A DNA stretch of 64,000 nucleotides from CAIVAT01 sp038212325 (GTDB lineage Bacteria > Bacteroidota > Bacteroidia > Bacteroidales > FEN-979). The stretch spans positions 1 to 64,000 of the forward strand of contig JBBQUQ010000004.1 of the NCBI GenBank assembly GCA_038212325.1. The letters run 5' to 3'. The notes under the pieces are model-generated. The model saw nothing but the letters and a program-made list of their open reading frames with translations. It did not search any database and had not been told where the DNA came from. Shown piece by piece: positions 51,519 through 59,972 of the stretch. The first letter of the stretch is position 1, and the number at the start of each line of letters is the position of its first letter. The translations under genes and the position numbers were made by a program.

Positions 51519-54500
51519 TCAGTTCTTGATCAGCTTCTGCGTCGAACTCTCATTTCCAGCCCGAATGCTGAGAAAATACAGCCCTTTCTTCAACCCGGAA
51601 AGATCCATCACAACTTTATTTTCAAGTGAAAACTGGTGCCGGACTTCCCTTACCTTCCTCCCGGTGAGATCAAGGAGCATAAGTTTACAATTCCCGTTGA
51701 CCGACCGGTTCAATTCAATGGTAACCTCTTCGGCTGCGGGATTCGGGAAAATCCTGAAAAGGGCTGGCTCCCGGCTCAATTCTGCTTCCCCTGAACATTG
51801 ACCCACGTGTATGTATTGTTGTTTCATAATGGTACTGGTACGGGCGCCACTGGAAACCGTCAGTTTGACATCGAAGGTGCCGCTGCTGTCGTACCTTACC
51901 ACCGGGTTCGTATCGCTGCTGGCGGCGGGGATTCCGCCCTGGAACTCCCAACTCCGTGAGGTGATGCTATCGAATGAATCATCGGTGAAGGTCACCTCCC
52001 ACCCCCGGCAAACCGAGGTCGCGGCGGCGTGAAACAGTGGGTAGGGCCCATCGGTGTTCAGGTCGAAGAACTCAAGGTAGCGCTGCATCAGCGTGACCTG
52101 GGTTGAGGGCGGCGATGTGCCGCTCAGCATGCTGAAATCAACCATGGTGCCGATGGTTTTATAGCCGCTGCCATCATACACAACCTCCAGGTTCTTTGGC
52201 ACACTGTCGCTGTTGGTCAGCGTGGCATACGCGGGCACAACCGGCTCAAGCGTGAAAACGGAAACATTGAAGGGAGATGTATAGTCATACGACATCGAAT
52301 CGGTAAACGTGCCAGGCAAGCCCCTTACTCCGGTGTAAAAATAGCCGGGAATTCTCCGTGTGGTATATTGAAACATGGGCATCAATACCGTTTGGTTGTA
52401 ATAATACCATGAATAATAGCTCTCCAGGTAGAGGTTCCCTCCATGTTGCAGGTAGGCGGCAAGATCGGTGCTAACCGTTTGGTTGAGGTAGAAGCCCCCA
52501 CCATTCGATGTGTTGAGAATCAGGAAGATACTGGCATACCTGCTATAATCAAACTCCAGTATGAAAATCGAGTCATACGCGACCTTCAGGCTGTCGAGCG
52601 CCTTGCACATGGCAAGCGCCGAAGCTTTGGAACCCGACAGGCTTACCACCGCAACCGGCCTGGCGCCGATCCGGAGGGTGAAGTCAAGGGTTTGCAGCAC
52701 CCCCGATGAATCGGATAACATGAGCTGCATGAGCGCTTCGCTCCCGGGATCGGCATCCCGTGAAGCCTTGATCCGGTAATGAAATTCGTCGGCAGCAAAC
52801 CTCTCCACCTTAGGGATTGCGATCAGCGGCGCCGACAGGATGGCAACATCCGCACCGACGGAAATAAGCTTCAGCTGCAGGTTCTGCGCCTGCAAGGTGC
52901 CTGTATTTTTCAGCGTGACCACCAAGTCGGCCACTTCGCCCGGGTCGAGCCGTCCGTTTAATCCATCGGCTACACGGGGCGCTTCAATCCCAAGTTCAGG
53001 GGCGGCCACCGGGAAAAGGAGTTCCTTCTTCCACGAACCGGCCACGCTCTGTGCCTGCAGCACAAGCATCGCCGGGTAGCCGCTCGGCAAGGCGTGGCTC
53101 AGCCTGAACGAAAACGCCGATGGGATGGTGAGCGTTTGCCCTGGATTCAGCAAAGGCACTGTGTACAGGCTGTCGGTGACCAGCAGGGCCGGATCAGCCG
53201 ACCACAGAAAAAGGGCGAGGTTGTGAAGCGGGAGACTGCTGCGGTTGGTCACCATCAGCTTCATCGACGCCGCATGGCCTGCCTGCAGCCGCGCTTCGGC
53301 GCCGCAGATCAGTTCGTGAACCACCTCCAGCCCGGTTGATAGCATCAGCACTTTTGTGTCTGAAATTCTCCCGGCGTCGGCCACACGAACTTGCAATCCG
53401 TAGATGACCGAGGGATCGGCCTCACTGACCGTGAGGAGTCCCGACTTGCTGAGCGTCATACCCGCCGGAACAACGGGCGGGTAAAACAGGTAGCTGGTTC
53501 CCGCTGTTTCATTGGCATTCCACTGGGTCTGAATATCATAATTCTGCTCATCGCCTTTCGAGAACCCTTTGTAAAATGTATGCACGAATCCCTGGTTATC
53601 CATCGTGCCGTAGCAGATTTCAAACCGGCCGTCGGGGTACAGTATCAGGGCAAAATCGTCGACTGAACCGGGAACGTAGGCGTTAACCGACACTTTCCAG
53701 CGTATGATGGCGCGGGTGGCATCAGCCTGGAACCAGATACCGTCGTTCTTATTGGCCTGGTAGGTATATTGCTGCGAAAAAGAGGGGGCGATCAGCGGGA
53801 ACATCCGCATCATGCCGGTTTCATCGGTAATATAAGGAGAAGGGAGATTCTGCCGCGTAAAGGCGATGAAGCCAAAGTAATTCACATAGATTGAATCAAA
53901 CTGTTTCCCATAGAAGGGGAAGCTGAAGGGCAGGGCGACCGGTGCGAACGTTTCTGTGGGATGGTACACCTGGATGGAGTTTCCTGCAATCAGCGGCTCG
54001 GGGGCGTTGGAAGGCTTTTGGTGATAGGCTTCAACGAACGACCAATCGTACGGCGGTCGTCCGCCGGTGGCTTGCAGCTGAACCTGCATGGGTTGCCCCG
54101 GATTATAAGGCGGCAGCGACGACGTTACGATCTGCACAGCCGGTTTCTGAACTGCCGCCACCGCCGAAACGAGGGCGGTGTTGTTGTCATTGATCATGAC
54201 GTCGTGGCTGTTCGCGGAAATTTCAACCGGGCTCCCCTGGTAGCTGATGAATGATGCATGCGCGATCGCTCCCTCGCCGGTATGCTCCGGGTCGCGCTCT
54301 TCGACCATGAAGAAATAGCGGGCCGCCTGCCCCGGTGGAACGAAATTGAGCAAAGGTGTTACATCCAGCCCGAGCTCAATGGAATCGGCACCAGCGATGG
54401 TATCATATCCCTGCATGGCATGTTCGCCTCCCTGGTAATTGAACACCGGGAACCCGATCACGTGGTCGGGCCTCGTGGCAAGGGTGTCGGTGCTCACACC

Positions 54501-55586
54501 GGCCAGCAGCCTGATTCTGCTGCGGGCATTGTAGCGCAGGGTCGACTTGAGGGTAAGGAGCGGATGGTAAGCCGTGTCGGCCTCCACCACGTAAACCCGG
54601 TTGTTCCAGATGCCGCCCTGGTCGTAATTGAGGGCGAATGAACGGTACAATGCGTATACAAAACCGGTGTCAGACCACCAGTTGCCATAGGAGTTGGCAA
54701 TTTTAAAGCCCCCTTTTTCCCAGTCGCGGGCATCGACGGTGCCATCGCCGGTGATGTCGATGTTGTTGGTATATTGTCCGTCCTTGTTCACGTCGAACCT
54801 GATGGAATCATTGTACCCGACCACCGCCAGCCCGTGCACCGGATCCGACTGCCAGCTGATGATCACATGCTTGCCGGCTTCGGCAGTTCCTGGCGGCAGC
54901 GTTCGCATGTTATATAGCGTTCCGCTGCTGGAGGTGTAGCAGGCGATTCCGCCGGTTGGCGACCCGTCGAGATGGTCGTACAGGTAATTCCGCAGGGTGT
55001 TGATCCCCTCGGTGCTGTTCACTTCGATGGCGTACACCTGCCTGATGCGGTTGAACATCCCCCGGTAATACTTGTCATACCCGCTGATCCAGCCGAGCAC
55101 TGAGGTTGCGGTGTCAAACCCGTAATCATCCATCGTCATGTGCCCCTGCTGTTTGATCACGTCGAAACTCTGCAGGAAGTTGACCCCCGTAAACCGATCG
55201 CCCTGGTTCATGAAGTTCCAGGTGTAATGGGCCGGATAGCTGTTTTCCCAGTACCAGCCGGGCGTGCCGCGCAGCCGGTTGATCTCGTACCCGAACACAT
55301 AAGCCACCCCGCTGTATTGCTGGCAACTGTAAAAAATATACTGGTCCTGGATCCCCGGCCAGTAATCGTTTTTGGAATTATCCACCACCGCAGGCAGCGC
55401 CCGGTGGCGGTACTCCGCGGGAAGCTTAAGCAGGGGAACCTTCATGGCTACGACAGAGTCGCATGCCCTGGCGTTGGCGGAATAAGCCGGAATCATCTGG
55501 CGAAACGGGGCCTCCTGCCCCATGAGCAGACCGGGGAACAGGGAAGCAAGAGCAATCCCAAGGATATAAAATTTGTAAAATTTCAT
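51519..55586 (-). CDS. Secreted papain-fold protein with C-terminal T9SS domain
   Basis: I start at ATG 55586 (1355 aa, MKFYKFYILGIALASLFPG), because TAACTTTG lies just before it and after the in-frame ATG at 55622. The N-terminal third fits a C1 (papain) fold: Q82 and C88 (DQYIFYSC, spacing as in papain Q19-C25), H251 (VHGLAVVGY) and N298 (ANSYGNWW). A Ca-binding, dockerin-like stretch is seen (DVNKDGQY, DITGDGTVD). Long beta-rich regions follow, then a PKD-like domain (WEFQGGIPAASSDTNPVV, YDSSGTFDV) and a T9SS domain (FPNPAAEEVTIEL, GLYFLSIRAG). It is an exported protease, if the triad is truly active. Confidence 0.8.
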   Translation of the reverse strand: MKFYKFYILGIALASLFPGLLMGQEAPFRQMIPAYSANARACDSVVAMKVPLLKLPAEYRHRALPAVVDNSKNDYWPGIQDQYIFYSCQQYSGVAYVFGYEINRLRGTPGWYWENSYPAHYTWNFMNQGDRFTGVNFLQSFDVIKQQGHMTMDDYGFDTATSVLGWISGYDKYYRGMFNRIRQVYAIEVNSTEGINTLRNYLYDHLDGSPTGGIACYTSSSGTLYNMRTLPPGTAEAGKHVIISWQSDPVHGLAVVGYNDSIRFDVNKDGQYTNNIDITGDGTVDARDWEKGGFKIANSYGNWWSDTGFVYALYRSFALNYDQGGIWNNRVYVVEADTAYHPLLTLKSTLRYNARSRIRLLAGVSTDTLATRPDHVIGFPVFNYQGGEHAMQGYDTIAGADSIELGLDVTPLLNFVPPGQAARYFFMVEERDPEHTGEGAIAHASFISYQGSPVEISANSHDVMINDNNTALVSAVAAVQKPAVQIVTSSLPPYNPGQPMQVQLQATGGRPPYDWSFVEAYHQKPSNAPEPLIAGNSIQVYHPTETFAPVALPFSFPFYGKQFDSIYVNYFGFIAFTRQNLPSPYITDETGMMRMFPLIAPSFSQQYTYQANKNDGIWFQADATRAIIRWKVSVNAYVPGSVDDFALILYPDGRFEICYGTMDNQGFVHTFYKGFSKGDEQNYDIQTQWNANETAGTSYLFYPPVVPAGMTLSKSGLLTVSEADPSVIYGLQVRVADAGRISDTKVLMLSTGLEVVHELICGAEARLQAGHAASMKLMVTNRSSLPLHNLALFLWSADPALLVTDSLYTVPLLNPGQTLTIPSAFSFRLSHALPSGYPAMLVLQAQSVAGSWKKELLFPVAAPELGIEAPRVADGLNGRLDPGEVADLVVTLKNTGTLQAQNLQLKLISVGADVAILSAPLIAIPKVERFAADEFHYRIKASRDADPGSEALMQLMLSDSSGVLQTLDFTLRIGARPVAVVSLSGSKASALAMCKALDSLKVAYDSIFILEFDYSRYASIFLILNTSNGGGFYLNQTVSTDLAAYLQHGGNLYLESYYSWYYYNQTVLMPMFQYTTRRIPGYFYTGVRGLPGTFTDSMSYDYTSPFNVSVFTLEPVVPAYATLTNSDSVPKNLEVVYDGSGYKTIGTMVDFSMLSGTSPPSTQVTLMQRYLEFFDLNTDGPYPLFHAAATSVCRGWEVTFTDDSFDSITSRSWEFQGGIPAASSDTNPVVRYDSSGTFDVKLTVSSGARTSTIMKQQYIHVGQCSGEAELSREPALFRIFPNPAAEEVTIELNRSVNGNCKLMLLDLTGRKVREVRHQFSLENKVVMDLSGLKKGLYFLSIRAGNESSTQKLIKN

Positions 55587-55594
55587 GGCAGAAG

Positions 55595-55602
55595 CAAAGT
55601 TA
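55595..55602 (-). promoter_or_regulatory. Putative -7 promoter box for the papain-like gene
   Basis: TAACTTTG on the minus strand ends 8 bp before ATG 55586, giving a very short leader. Confidence 0.5.
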
Positions 55603-55683
55603 CGAAGTTTTCCATGACCCATGATTGCGAATTTTTGATTACTTTAGCACGTGTAAAATAATGCTTCATCAATCAGCTCAAAT

Positions 55684-56034
55684 ATGAAAACCCTCCGCCC
55701 TATATTCACCATCATTCTCCTGGCCATGATCTGCAGCTGCAAGCATACTGTTCAATATGACTGCAGCGGTTATACCCCAACCTATACGCAAAATGTCAAA
55801 CCAATCCTGGATGTGACCTGTGCCCGTTCGGGATGCCACGGCGCCGGTGAAGCTGAAGCAGGGATAGATCTTTCAACCTATTCAGGGTCGGCTGCTGCCA
55901 GCAAAAACAAGAACTTCATGGGCGCCATCCAGCACAAGCCTTTTTACAAGAAAATGCCACAGGATGCAGATATGCTCACGGATACGCAGATCCACCTGTT
56001 GTTTTGCTGGATTGAGAATGGATCGCCGGAGTAG
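55684..56034 (+). CDS. Cytochrome-c-like lipoprotein with CX4CH motif
   Basis: This 116-residue protein has a lipoprotein signal (MKTLRPIFTIILLAMICSC, probable lipid Cys C19). The mature part reads like a small cytochrome c domain: VKPILDVTC, then C46-ARSG-C51-H52, and a late KKMP whose Met could be the second axial ligand, followed by LLFCWIENGSPE. The heme-like motif has four residues between the cysteines instead of two. Similar short lipoproteins occur in Bacteroidota, but covalent heme binding is not assured. It stands alone between divergent and convergent neighbours. Confidence 0.72.
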   Translation: MKTLRPIFTIILLAMICSCKHTVQYDCSGYTPTYTQNVKPILDVTCARSGCHGAGEAEAGIDLSTYSGSAAASKNKNFMGAIQHKPFYKKMPQDADMLTDTQIHLLFCWIENGSPE

Positions 56035-56052
56035 ACATTAATTTACGAATAT

Positions 56053-56071
56053 GGGAATGTTCGTCATTCCC
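56053..56071. terminator. Short hairpin between convergent genes
   Basis: GGGAATG (56053-56059) and CATTCCC (56065-56071) form a 7-bp stem with a TTCGT loop, in the 37-bp gap between the lipoprotein gene and the carboxyltransferase gene. No T-tract follows on either strand. Confidence 0.35.
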
Positions 56072-57610
56072 CTACAGCGGTATGTTCCCGTGCTTCTTCG
56101 GGGGGTTGGTCTTGCTTTTGTTCTGGGTGAGTTCCAGCGCCTGAATCAGCTTGGTTCGGGTTTGCCGCGGAAAGATGATCTCGTCAATATAGCCCAGTTC
56201 GGCCGCCTTGTATGGGTTGGCGAAGGTTTGGCGGTAATGGTCAACGGCTTCGAGGCGGTCGGCCTCGTTGAGTTTCCCCTTATGTATGATGTTCACGGCG
56301 CCTTCGGGCCCCATCACGGCGATTTCGGCCGTGGGATAGGCATAGTTCACATCGGCGCCGATGTGCTTGCTCGACATTACGTCGTAGGCTCCTCCGTATG
56401 CTTTCCGCGTAATCAGGGTGATCTTCGGCACGGTGGCTTCTGAAAAGGCGTAGAGCAGCTTGGCCCCGTGCTTGATGATGCCGCCGAACTCCTGGTTGGT
56501 GCCTGGCAGGAACCCCGGAACATCCACGAAGGTGATGATGGGGATGTTGAAGCAGTCGCAGAACCTTACAAACCGCGCAGCTTTGATGGATGAATTAATA
56601 TCGAGCACCCCGGCCAGGAACGCAGGCTGGTTGGCCACGATGCCCACCGGCTTACCGCCCAGGCGGGCAAACCCGGTGAGGATATTCTGCGCATAGTGGG
56701 GCGCCACTTCGAAAAAGTTATGGTTGTCCACCACCGTGGTGATGATATCTTTCATGTCGTAGGGCTTGTTCGGGTCGGCGGGAACCACCATCTGCAGTTT
56801 CTCATCCTGCCGCATCACATCGTCGGTGCAGGGTTGTGTAGGCGGATCTTCCATGTTGTTCGACGGCAAAAAGCTCATCAGTTCGCGGATCATCATCAGG
56901 ATCTGCTCATCGTTCTCTGCGGCGAAATGGGCAACCCCGCTCTTGGTGTTGTGCGACATGGCACCGCCCAGCTCTTCCATGGTCACCTCTTCGTGGGTCA
57001 CTGTTTTGATCACCTCGGGACCGGTGACGAACATGTAGCTCGACTCCTTCACCATGAAGATGAAATCGGTCATGGCCGGGGAATAGACCGCACCGCCGGC
57101 GCAGGGCCCCATGATGGCCGAAATCTGCGGGATCACGCCCGAAGCCATCACATTGCGGTAGAAAATGTCGGCATACCCGGCGAGGCTTTCAACCCCCTCC
57201 TGGATGCGTGCGCCCCCCGAGTCGTTGAGCCCGATGAGCGGTGCGCCCATGCGCATGGCCATATCCATGATCTTGACCACCTTGTCGGCGTTGGCCCGAC
57301 TCATTGTACCGCCGAACACGGTAAAGTCCTGGGCAAAAACGAAGGTGAGCCGCCCGTCGATTTTGCCGTAGCCGGTCACCATGCCGTCGCCGGGCACCTT
57401 GTTGTGCCCCATACCGAAATCGTGGCACCGGTGGATGATCAGCTTGTCCATTTCGACGAACGTGTCGACATCCAGCAGGGTCAGCACCCGCTCACGGGCA
57501 GTCATCCTGCCGTTCTTATGGATCTTGGCGATCTTCTCGGCGCCGCCGCCCAACTCGGCTTTGCGGTTCCTGTCTTCGAAAAAACGGTAACGGTCTTCTA
57601 TGGTTTGCAT
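56072..57610 (-). CDS. Acyl-CoA carboxylase carboxyltransferase subunit (PccB/MmdA-like)
   Basis: The 512-residue protein has the two-domain crotonase-like carboxyltransferase fold: FVFAQDFTVFGGTMS, LNDSGGARIQEGVESL, GPCAGGAVYSPAMTDF for acyl-CoA binding, then FVDVPGFLPGTNQE and RKAYGGAYDVMSSK for carboxybiotin. The whole is typical of propionyl-CoA carboxylase beta or methylmalonyl-CoA decarboxylase alpha. It is encoded with biotin carboxylase and a biotin carrier but with no membrane decarboxylase subunit nearby. I therefore favour a biotin- and ATP-dependent propionyl/acetyl-CoA carboxylase over a sodium pump. Confidence 0.92.
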   Translation of the reverse strand: MQTIEDRYRFFEDRNRKAELGGGAEKIAKIHKNGRMTARERVLTLLDVDTFVEMDKLIIHRCHDFGMGHNKVPGDGMVTGYGKIDGRLTFVFAQDFTVFGGTMSRANADKVVKIMDMAMRMGAPLIGLNDSGGARIQEGVESLAGYADIFYRNVMASGVIPQISAIMGPCAGGAVYSPAMTDFIFMVKESSYMFVTGPEVIKTVTHEEVTMEELGGAMSHNTKSGVAHFAAENDEQILMMIRELMSFLPSNNMEDPPTQPCTDDVMRQDEKLQMVVPADPNKPYDMKDIITTVVDNHNFFEVAPHYAQNILTGFARLGGKPVGIVANQPAFLAGVLDINSSIKAARFVRFCDCFNIPIITFVDVPGFLPGTNQEFGGIIKHGAKLLYAFSEATVPKITLITRKAYGGAYDVMSSKHIGADVNYAYPTAEIAVMGPEGAVNIIHKGKLNEADRLEAVDHYRQTFANPYKAAELGYIDEIIFPRQTRTKLIQALELTQNKSKTNPPKKHGNIPL

Positions 57611-57652
57611 ATGCGGTTGATTTTGGTCAGGGGTTTAATTGCAGACAGGAGG

Positions 57653-58174
57653 TCAAGCGGACGGGCTTTCAAGTTTGATCATCACCTGGTGCGAATCGAC
57701 GGTGTCGCCTTCCTTCACCAGTATCGCCTGTACGATCTTGTCGCCGGTGGCTTTGAATTCGCTCTGCATCTTCATGGCTTCCACCACGATAAGAGTGTCG
57801 CCTGCGGCCACGGTGTCGCCAACCTTCACGGGGATTTTAACAATCTTCCCGGGCATGGGCGACGCGACCTGGTTCGAACCCTCCACCTCCATCCCCTGGT
57901 TGCGGTTGGCGATGTATTTCGATTCCGCGTCGATCACCTCGGCGTTGAAGGTTTTGGCAAAGGTGTTCACGATGAACTTTTTGCTTGATTCACCCCGGAT
58001 GAGTTCCACATTATAGGAATGTCCGTGGTAGAGGATCGAATAAACCCCGTTCTCCACTTCCACGATGTCGAGGTCGTATTTCAAGTCGTCGACCTTGATG
58101 AGCGCCTTGTGGCCGGACCTGTTGAGCAGTTCTACCTTGGCCGTGCGGTGTTCAATACTTACTTCGTATGCCAT
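57653..58174 (-). CDS. Biotin carboxyl carrier protein
   Basis: This 173-residue protein ends in a biotinyl domain with EAMKM, where K135 is the biotin site, preceded by the usual ASPMPGKIVKIPVKVGD. The N-terminal 90 residues are beta-rich, as in the carrier subunits of Bacteroidota acyl-CoA carboxylases. It shuttles carboxybiotin between the flanking gene products. Spacings of 42 bp to the carboxyltransferase gene and 9 bp to the biotin carboxylase gene show one operon. Confidence 0.92.
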   Translation of the reverse strand: MAYEVSIEHRTAKVELLNRSGHKALIKVDDLKYDLDIVEVENGVYSILYHGHSYNVELIRGESSKKFIVNTFAKTFNAEVIDAESKYIANRNQGMEVEGSNQVASPMPGKIVKIPVKVGDTVAAGDTLIVVEAMKMQSEFKATGDKIVQAILVKEGDTVDSHQVMIKLESPSA

Positions 58175-58183
58175 GATGTTCGT

Positions 58184-59692
58184 TTATAATCGTAAAACAT
58201 TCCGTTTGCGGCCAAAGTCTTTCCAGTTGGAGCCCAGCTCTTCAGTGTATTTCGGCGGCTGGATCTCGGCAAGCTTGTCGAGGTAATCGATGAAAGCGGC
58301 GATGATGGCCATGTCTTCGCATTCGGTGCCGCAAAGTTTCGTGGTGAAGAGCCGCGCGTGGTTATCTTCGATGAAATGGGTGTTGTAATTACCATCGATA
58401 AAGGCGGGAGCATCCATGATGCGCTCCAGGAACTTGATCGAGGTTTTCACCCCGGTGATCTTGTATTCGTACAACGCCCTGCGCATCCGGGCGATCGACT
58501 CTTTGCGCGTCTTGCCCCAGGTGATCAGCTTGCAGATCATGGGGTCGTAATGCATCGGGATCTCGTACCCTTCGTACACATAGCCGTCGTAACGCACGCC
58601 CAGCCCCAGCGGAACAGTGATGTGCTTGATCACGCCCGGATTCGGCATGAAGTTGTTGTCGGGGTCCTCGGCATAGATGCGGCACTGTATGGCGTGGCCG
58701 TTCTGCTGCAGCTCCTCCTGTTTGAAAGAAAGCGGCAGCCCGTTGGCGATGTTGATCTGCTCCTTCACCAGGTCGACACCCACGACACGCTCGGTGACAG
58801 GATGCTCCACCTGCAGGCGGGTGTTCATTTCGAGGAAGTAGTAGTCGCGCTGGTCGTTGACGATGAATTCGATGGTACCGGCCCCTTCATAGTTGACCGC
58901 TTTGGCGGCAGCCACGGCCTTCTCCCCCATCTCCCTGCGCAGTTCGGGCGTCATGAGCGGCGATGGTGTCTCTTCGATCACCTTCTGGTGGCGGCGCTGG
59001 ATAGAGCATTCGCGCTCGAACAGGTGCACCACGTTGCCATGCTGGTCGGCGAGTATCTGGAATTCGATGTGGTGCGGCGATTCGATGTATTTCTCGATGT
59101 ACACCGCGTCGTCGCCGAAGGCGTTCATGGCCTCCGATTTGGCCATGCGCAGCGAGGGGATCAGTTCCGCCATCTTTTTTACCAGCCGCATTCCCTTGCC
59201 GCCGCCCCCTGCGGATGCTTTGATCATGATGGGCAACCCGATCTCCTTGACGACTTCAACTGCCTTGACTTCATCAGTCAGTTTCTCCTTGGTTCCCGGC
59301 ACGACCGGCACCCCCGAAGCGATCATGGTTTGCCGCGCGGTGATCTTGTCGCCCATCGTTCTGATGGCATAGGCGTCGGGCCCGATGAACTTGATCCCTT
59401 CTGCTTTGCAGCGCTCTGAAAAGCCGGCATTTTCCGAAAGAAACCCATATCCCGGGTGGATGGCGTCGGCGCCCGCCTTTTTCGCGGCCCCTATAATGGC
59501 ATCGATGTTCAGGTAGCTTTCGCGCGATGGCGGCGGCCCGATGCAGTAAGCTTCATCGGCGTACCGCACATGCATGGCCTGGCGGTCGGCGTCGGAAAAC
59601 ACCGCCACGGTCACAAGTCCAAGCTCGCGGCACGACCGCATCACCCTGACGGCGATCTCGCCCCGGTTGGCGACCAATACATTTTTAATCAT
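58184..59692 (-). CDS. accC: Biotin carboxylase subunit of acyl-CoA carboxylase
   Basis: The 502-residue protein begins IKNVLVANRGEIAVRVMRSC and has IHPGYGFLSENAGF, the ATP-grasp loop ASAGGGGKGMR and EMNTRLQVEHPVTE, the complete set for biotin carboxylase. It makes carboxybiotin from bicarbonate and ATP. The length exceeds AccC of E. coli (about 450), with a C-terminal extension usual in propionyl-CoA carboxylase alpha-type subunits of this phylum. It heads the three-gene operon. A TAGTTTTG box lies 45 bp upstream. Confidence 0.93.
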   Translation of the reverse strand: MIKNVLVANRGEIAVRVMRSCRELGLVTVAVFSDADRQAMHVRYADEAYCIGPPPSRESYLNIDAIIGAAKKAGADAIHPGYGFLSENAGFSERCKAEGIKFIGPDAYAIRTMGDKITARQTMIASGVPVVPGTKEKLTDEVKAVEVVKEIGLPIMIKASAGGGGKGMRLVKKMAELIPSLRMAKSEAMNAFGDDAVYIEKYIESPHHIEFQILADQHGNVVHLFERECSIQRRHQKVIEETPSPLMTPELRREMGEKAVAAAKAVNYEGAGTIEFIVNDQRDYYFLEMNTRLQVEHPVTERVVGVDLVKEQINIANGLPLSFKQEELQQNGHAIQCRIYAEDPDNNFMPNPGVIKHITVPLGLGVRYDGYVYEGYEIPMHYDPMICKLITWGKTRKESIARMRRALYEYKITGVKTSIKFLERIMDAPAFIDGNYNTHFIEDNHARLFTTKLCGTECEDMAIIAAFIDYLDKLAEIQPPKYTEELGSNWKDFGRKRNVLRL

Positions 59693-59737
59693 GGAGTGAA
59701 CTGTTAAACACTATTTATTCTGATTCTAAGCATCTGA

Positions 59738-59745
59738 CAAAACTA
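59738..59745 (-). promoter_or_regulatory. Putative -7 promoter box for the acyl-CoA carboxylase operon
   Basis: TAGTTTTG on the minus strand matches TAnnTTTG and lies 45 bp before the accC ATG. Confidence 0.4.
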
Positions 59746-59812
59746 TTAAAAATTAGCTTTGTATAGGAAAAAACGGGTGGAGATTTAAGGTTATTTAACA
59801 TTTTGCAGACGG

Positions 59813-59854
59813 GTGACAAGGTGACTGGTAACGAGTCACCAGTCACCTTGTTAC
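59813..59854. repeat. 17-bp stem inverted repeat within an 8-bp-period GTGAC/GTCAC tract
   Basis: Arms 59813-59829 and 59838-59854 pair over 17 bp with one G-T and an 8-nt loop. The core arm is AAGGTGACTGGT. The surrounding 59811-59866 tract can be read as 8-mers (GGGTGACA, AGGTGACT, GGTAACGA, GTCACCAG, TCACCTTG, TTACATAG, TTACCCTG). It lies between the divergent accC and msbA-like genes, so it does not terminate either. The 10-mer GACGGGTGAC (59808) recurs inverted at 62820. Confidence 0.75.
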
Positions 59855-59959
59855 ATAGTTACCCTGTTATATGCAGCCCTTTCATGGCTGGTAAGGCTTT
59901 TAAGCACTCCTTTTTAGCCCTGTTTCACATAAGATATAAATTATTCCAAGTGAATCCTA

Positions 59960-59967
59960 TATCTTTG
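59960..59967 (+). promoter_or_regulatory. Putative -7 promoter box for the ABC exporter
   Basis: TATCTTTG ends 5 bp before the ATG at 59973, another very short leader. Confidence 0.5.
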
Positions 59968-59972
59968 CGCCA

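Noticed and set aside
51418..51519. N-terminal extension of the M20 amidohydrolase to 51519
   Set aside because: It translates the GC-rich palindromic repeat and lies before the promoter box; the family's conserved sequence begins after ATG 51417.
56696..57988. Long plus-strand open frame (430 codons) opposite the carboxyltransferase and biotin carrier genes
   Set aside because: It spans two well-recognised genes on the other strand and gives a His/Asp/Gly-rich product with no motif.
58358..59419. Plus-strand open frame (353 codons) opposite accC
   Set aside because: It is the antisense shadow of biotin carboxylase; no recognisable protein.
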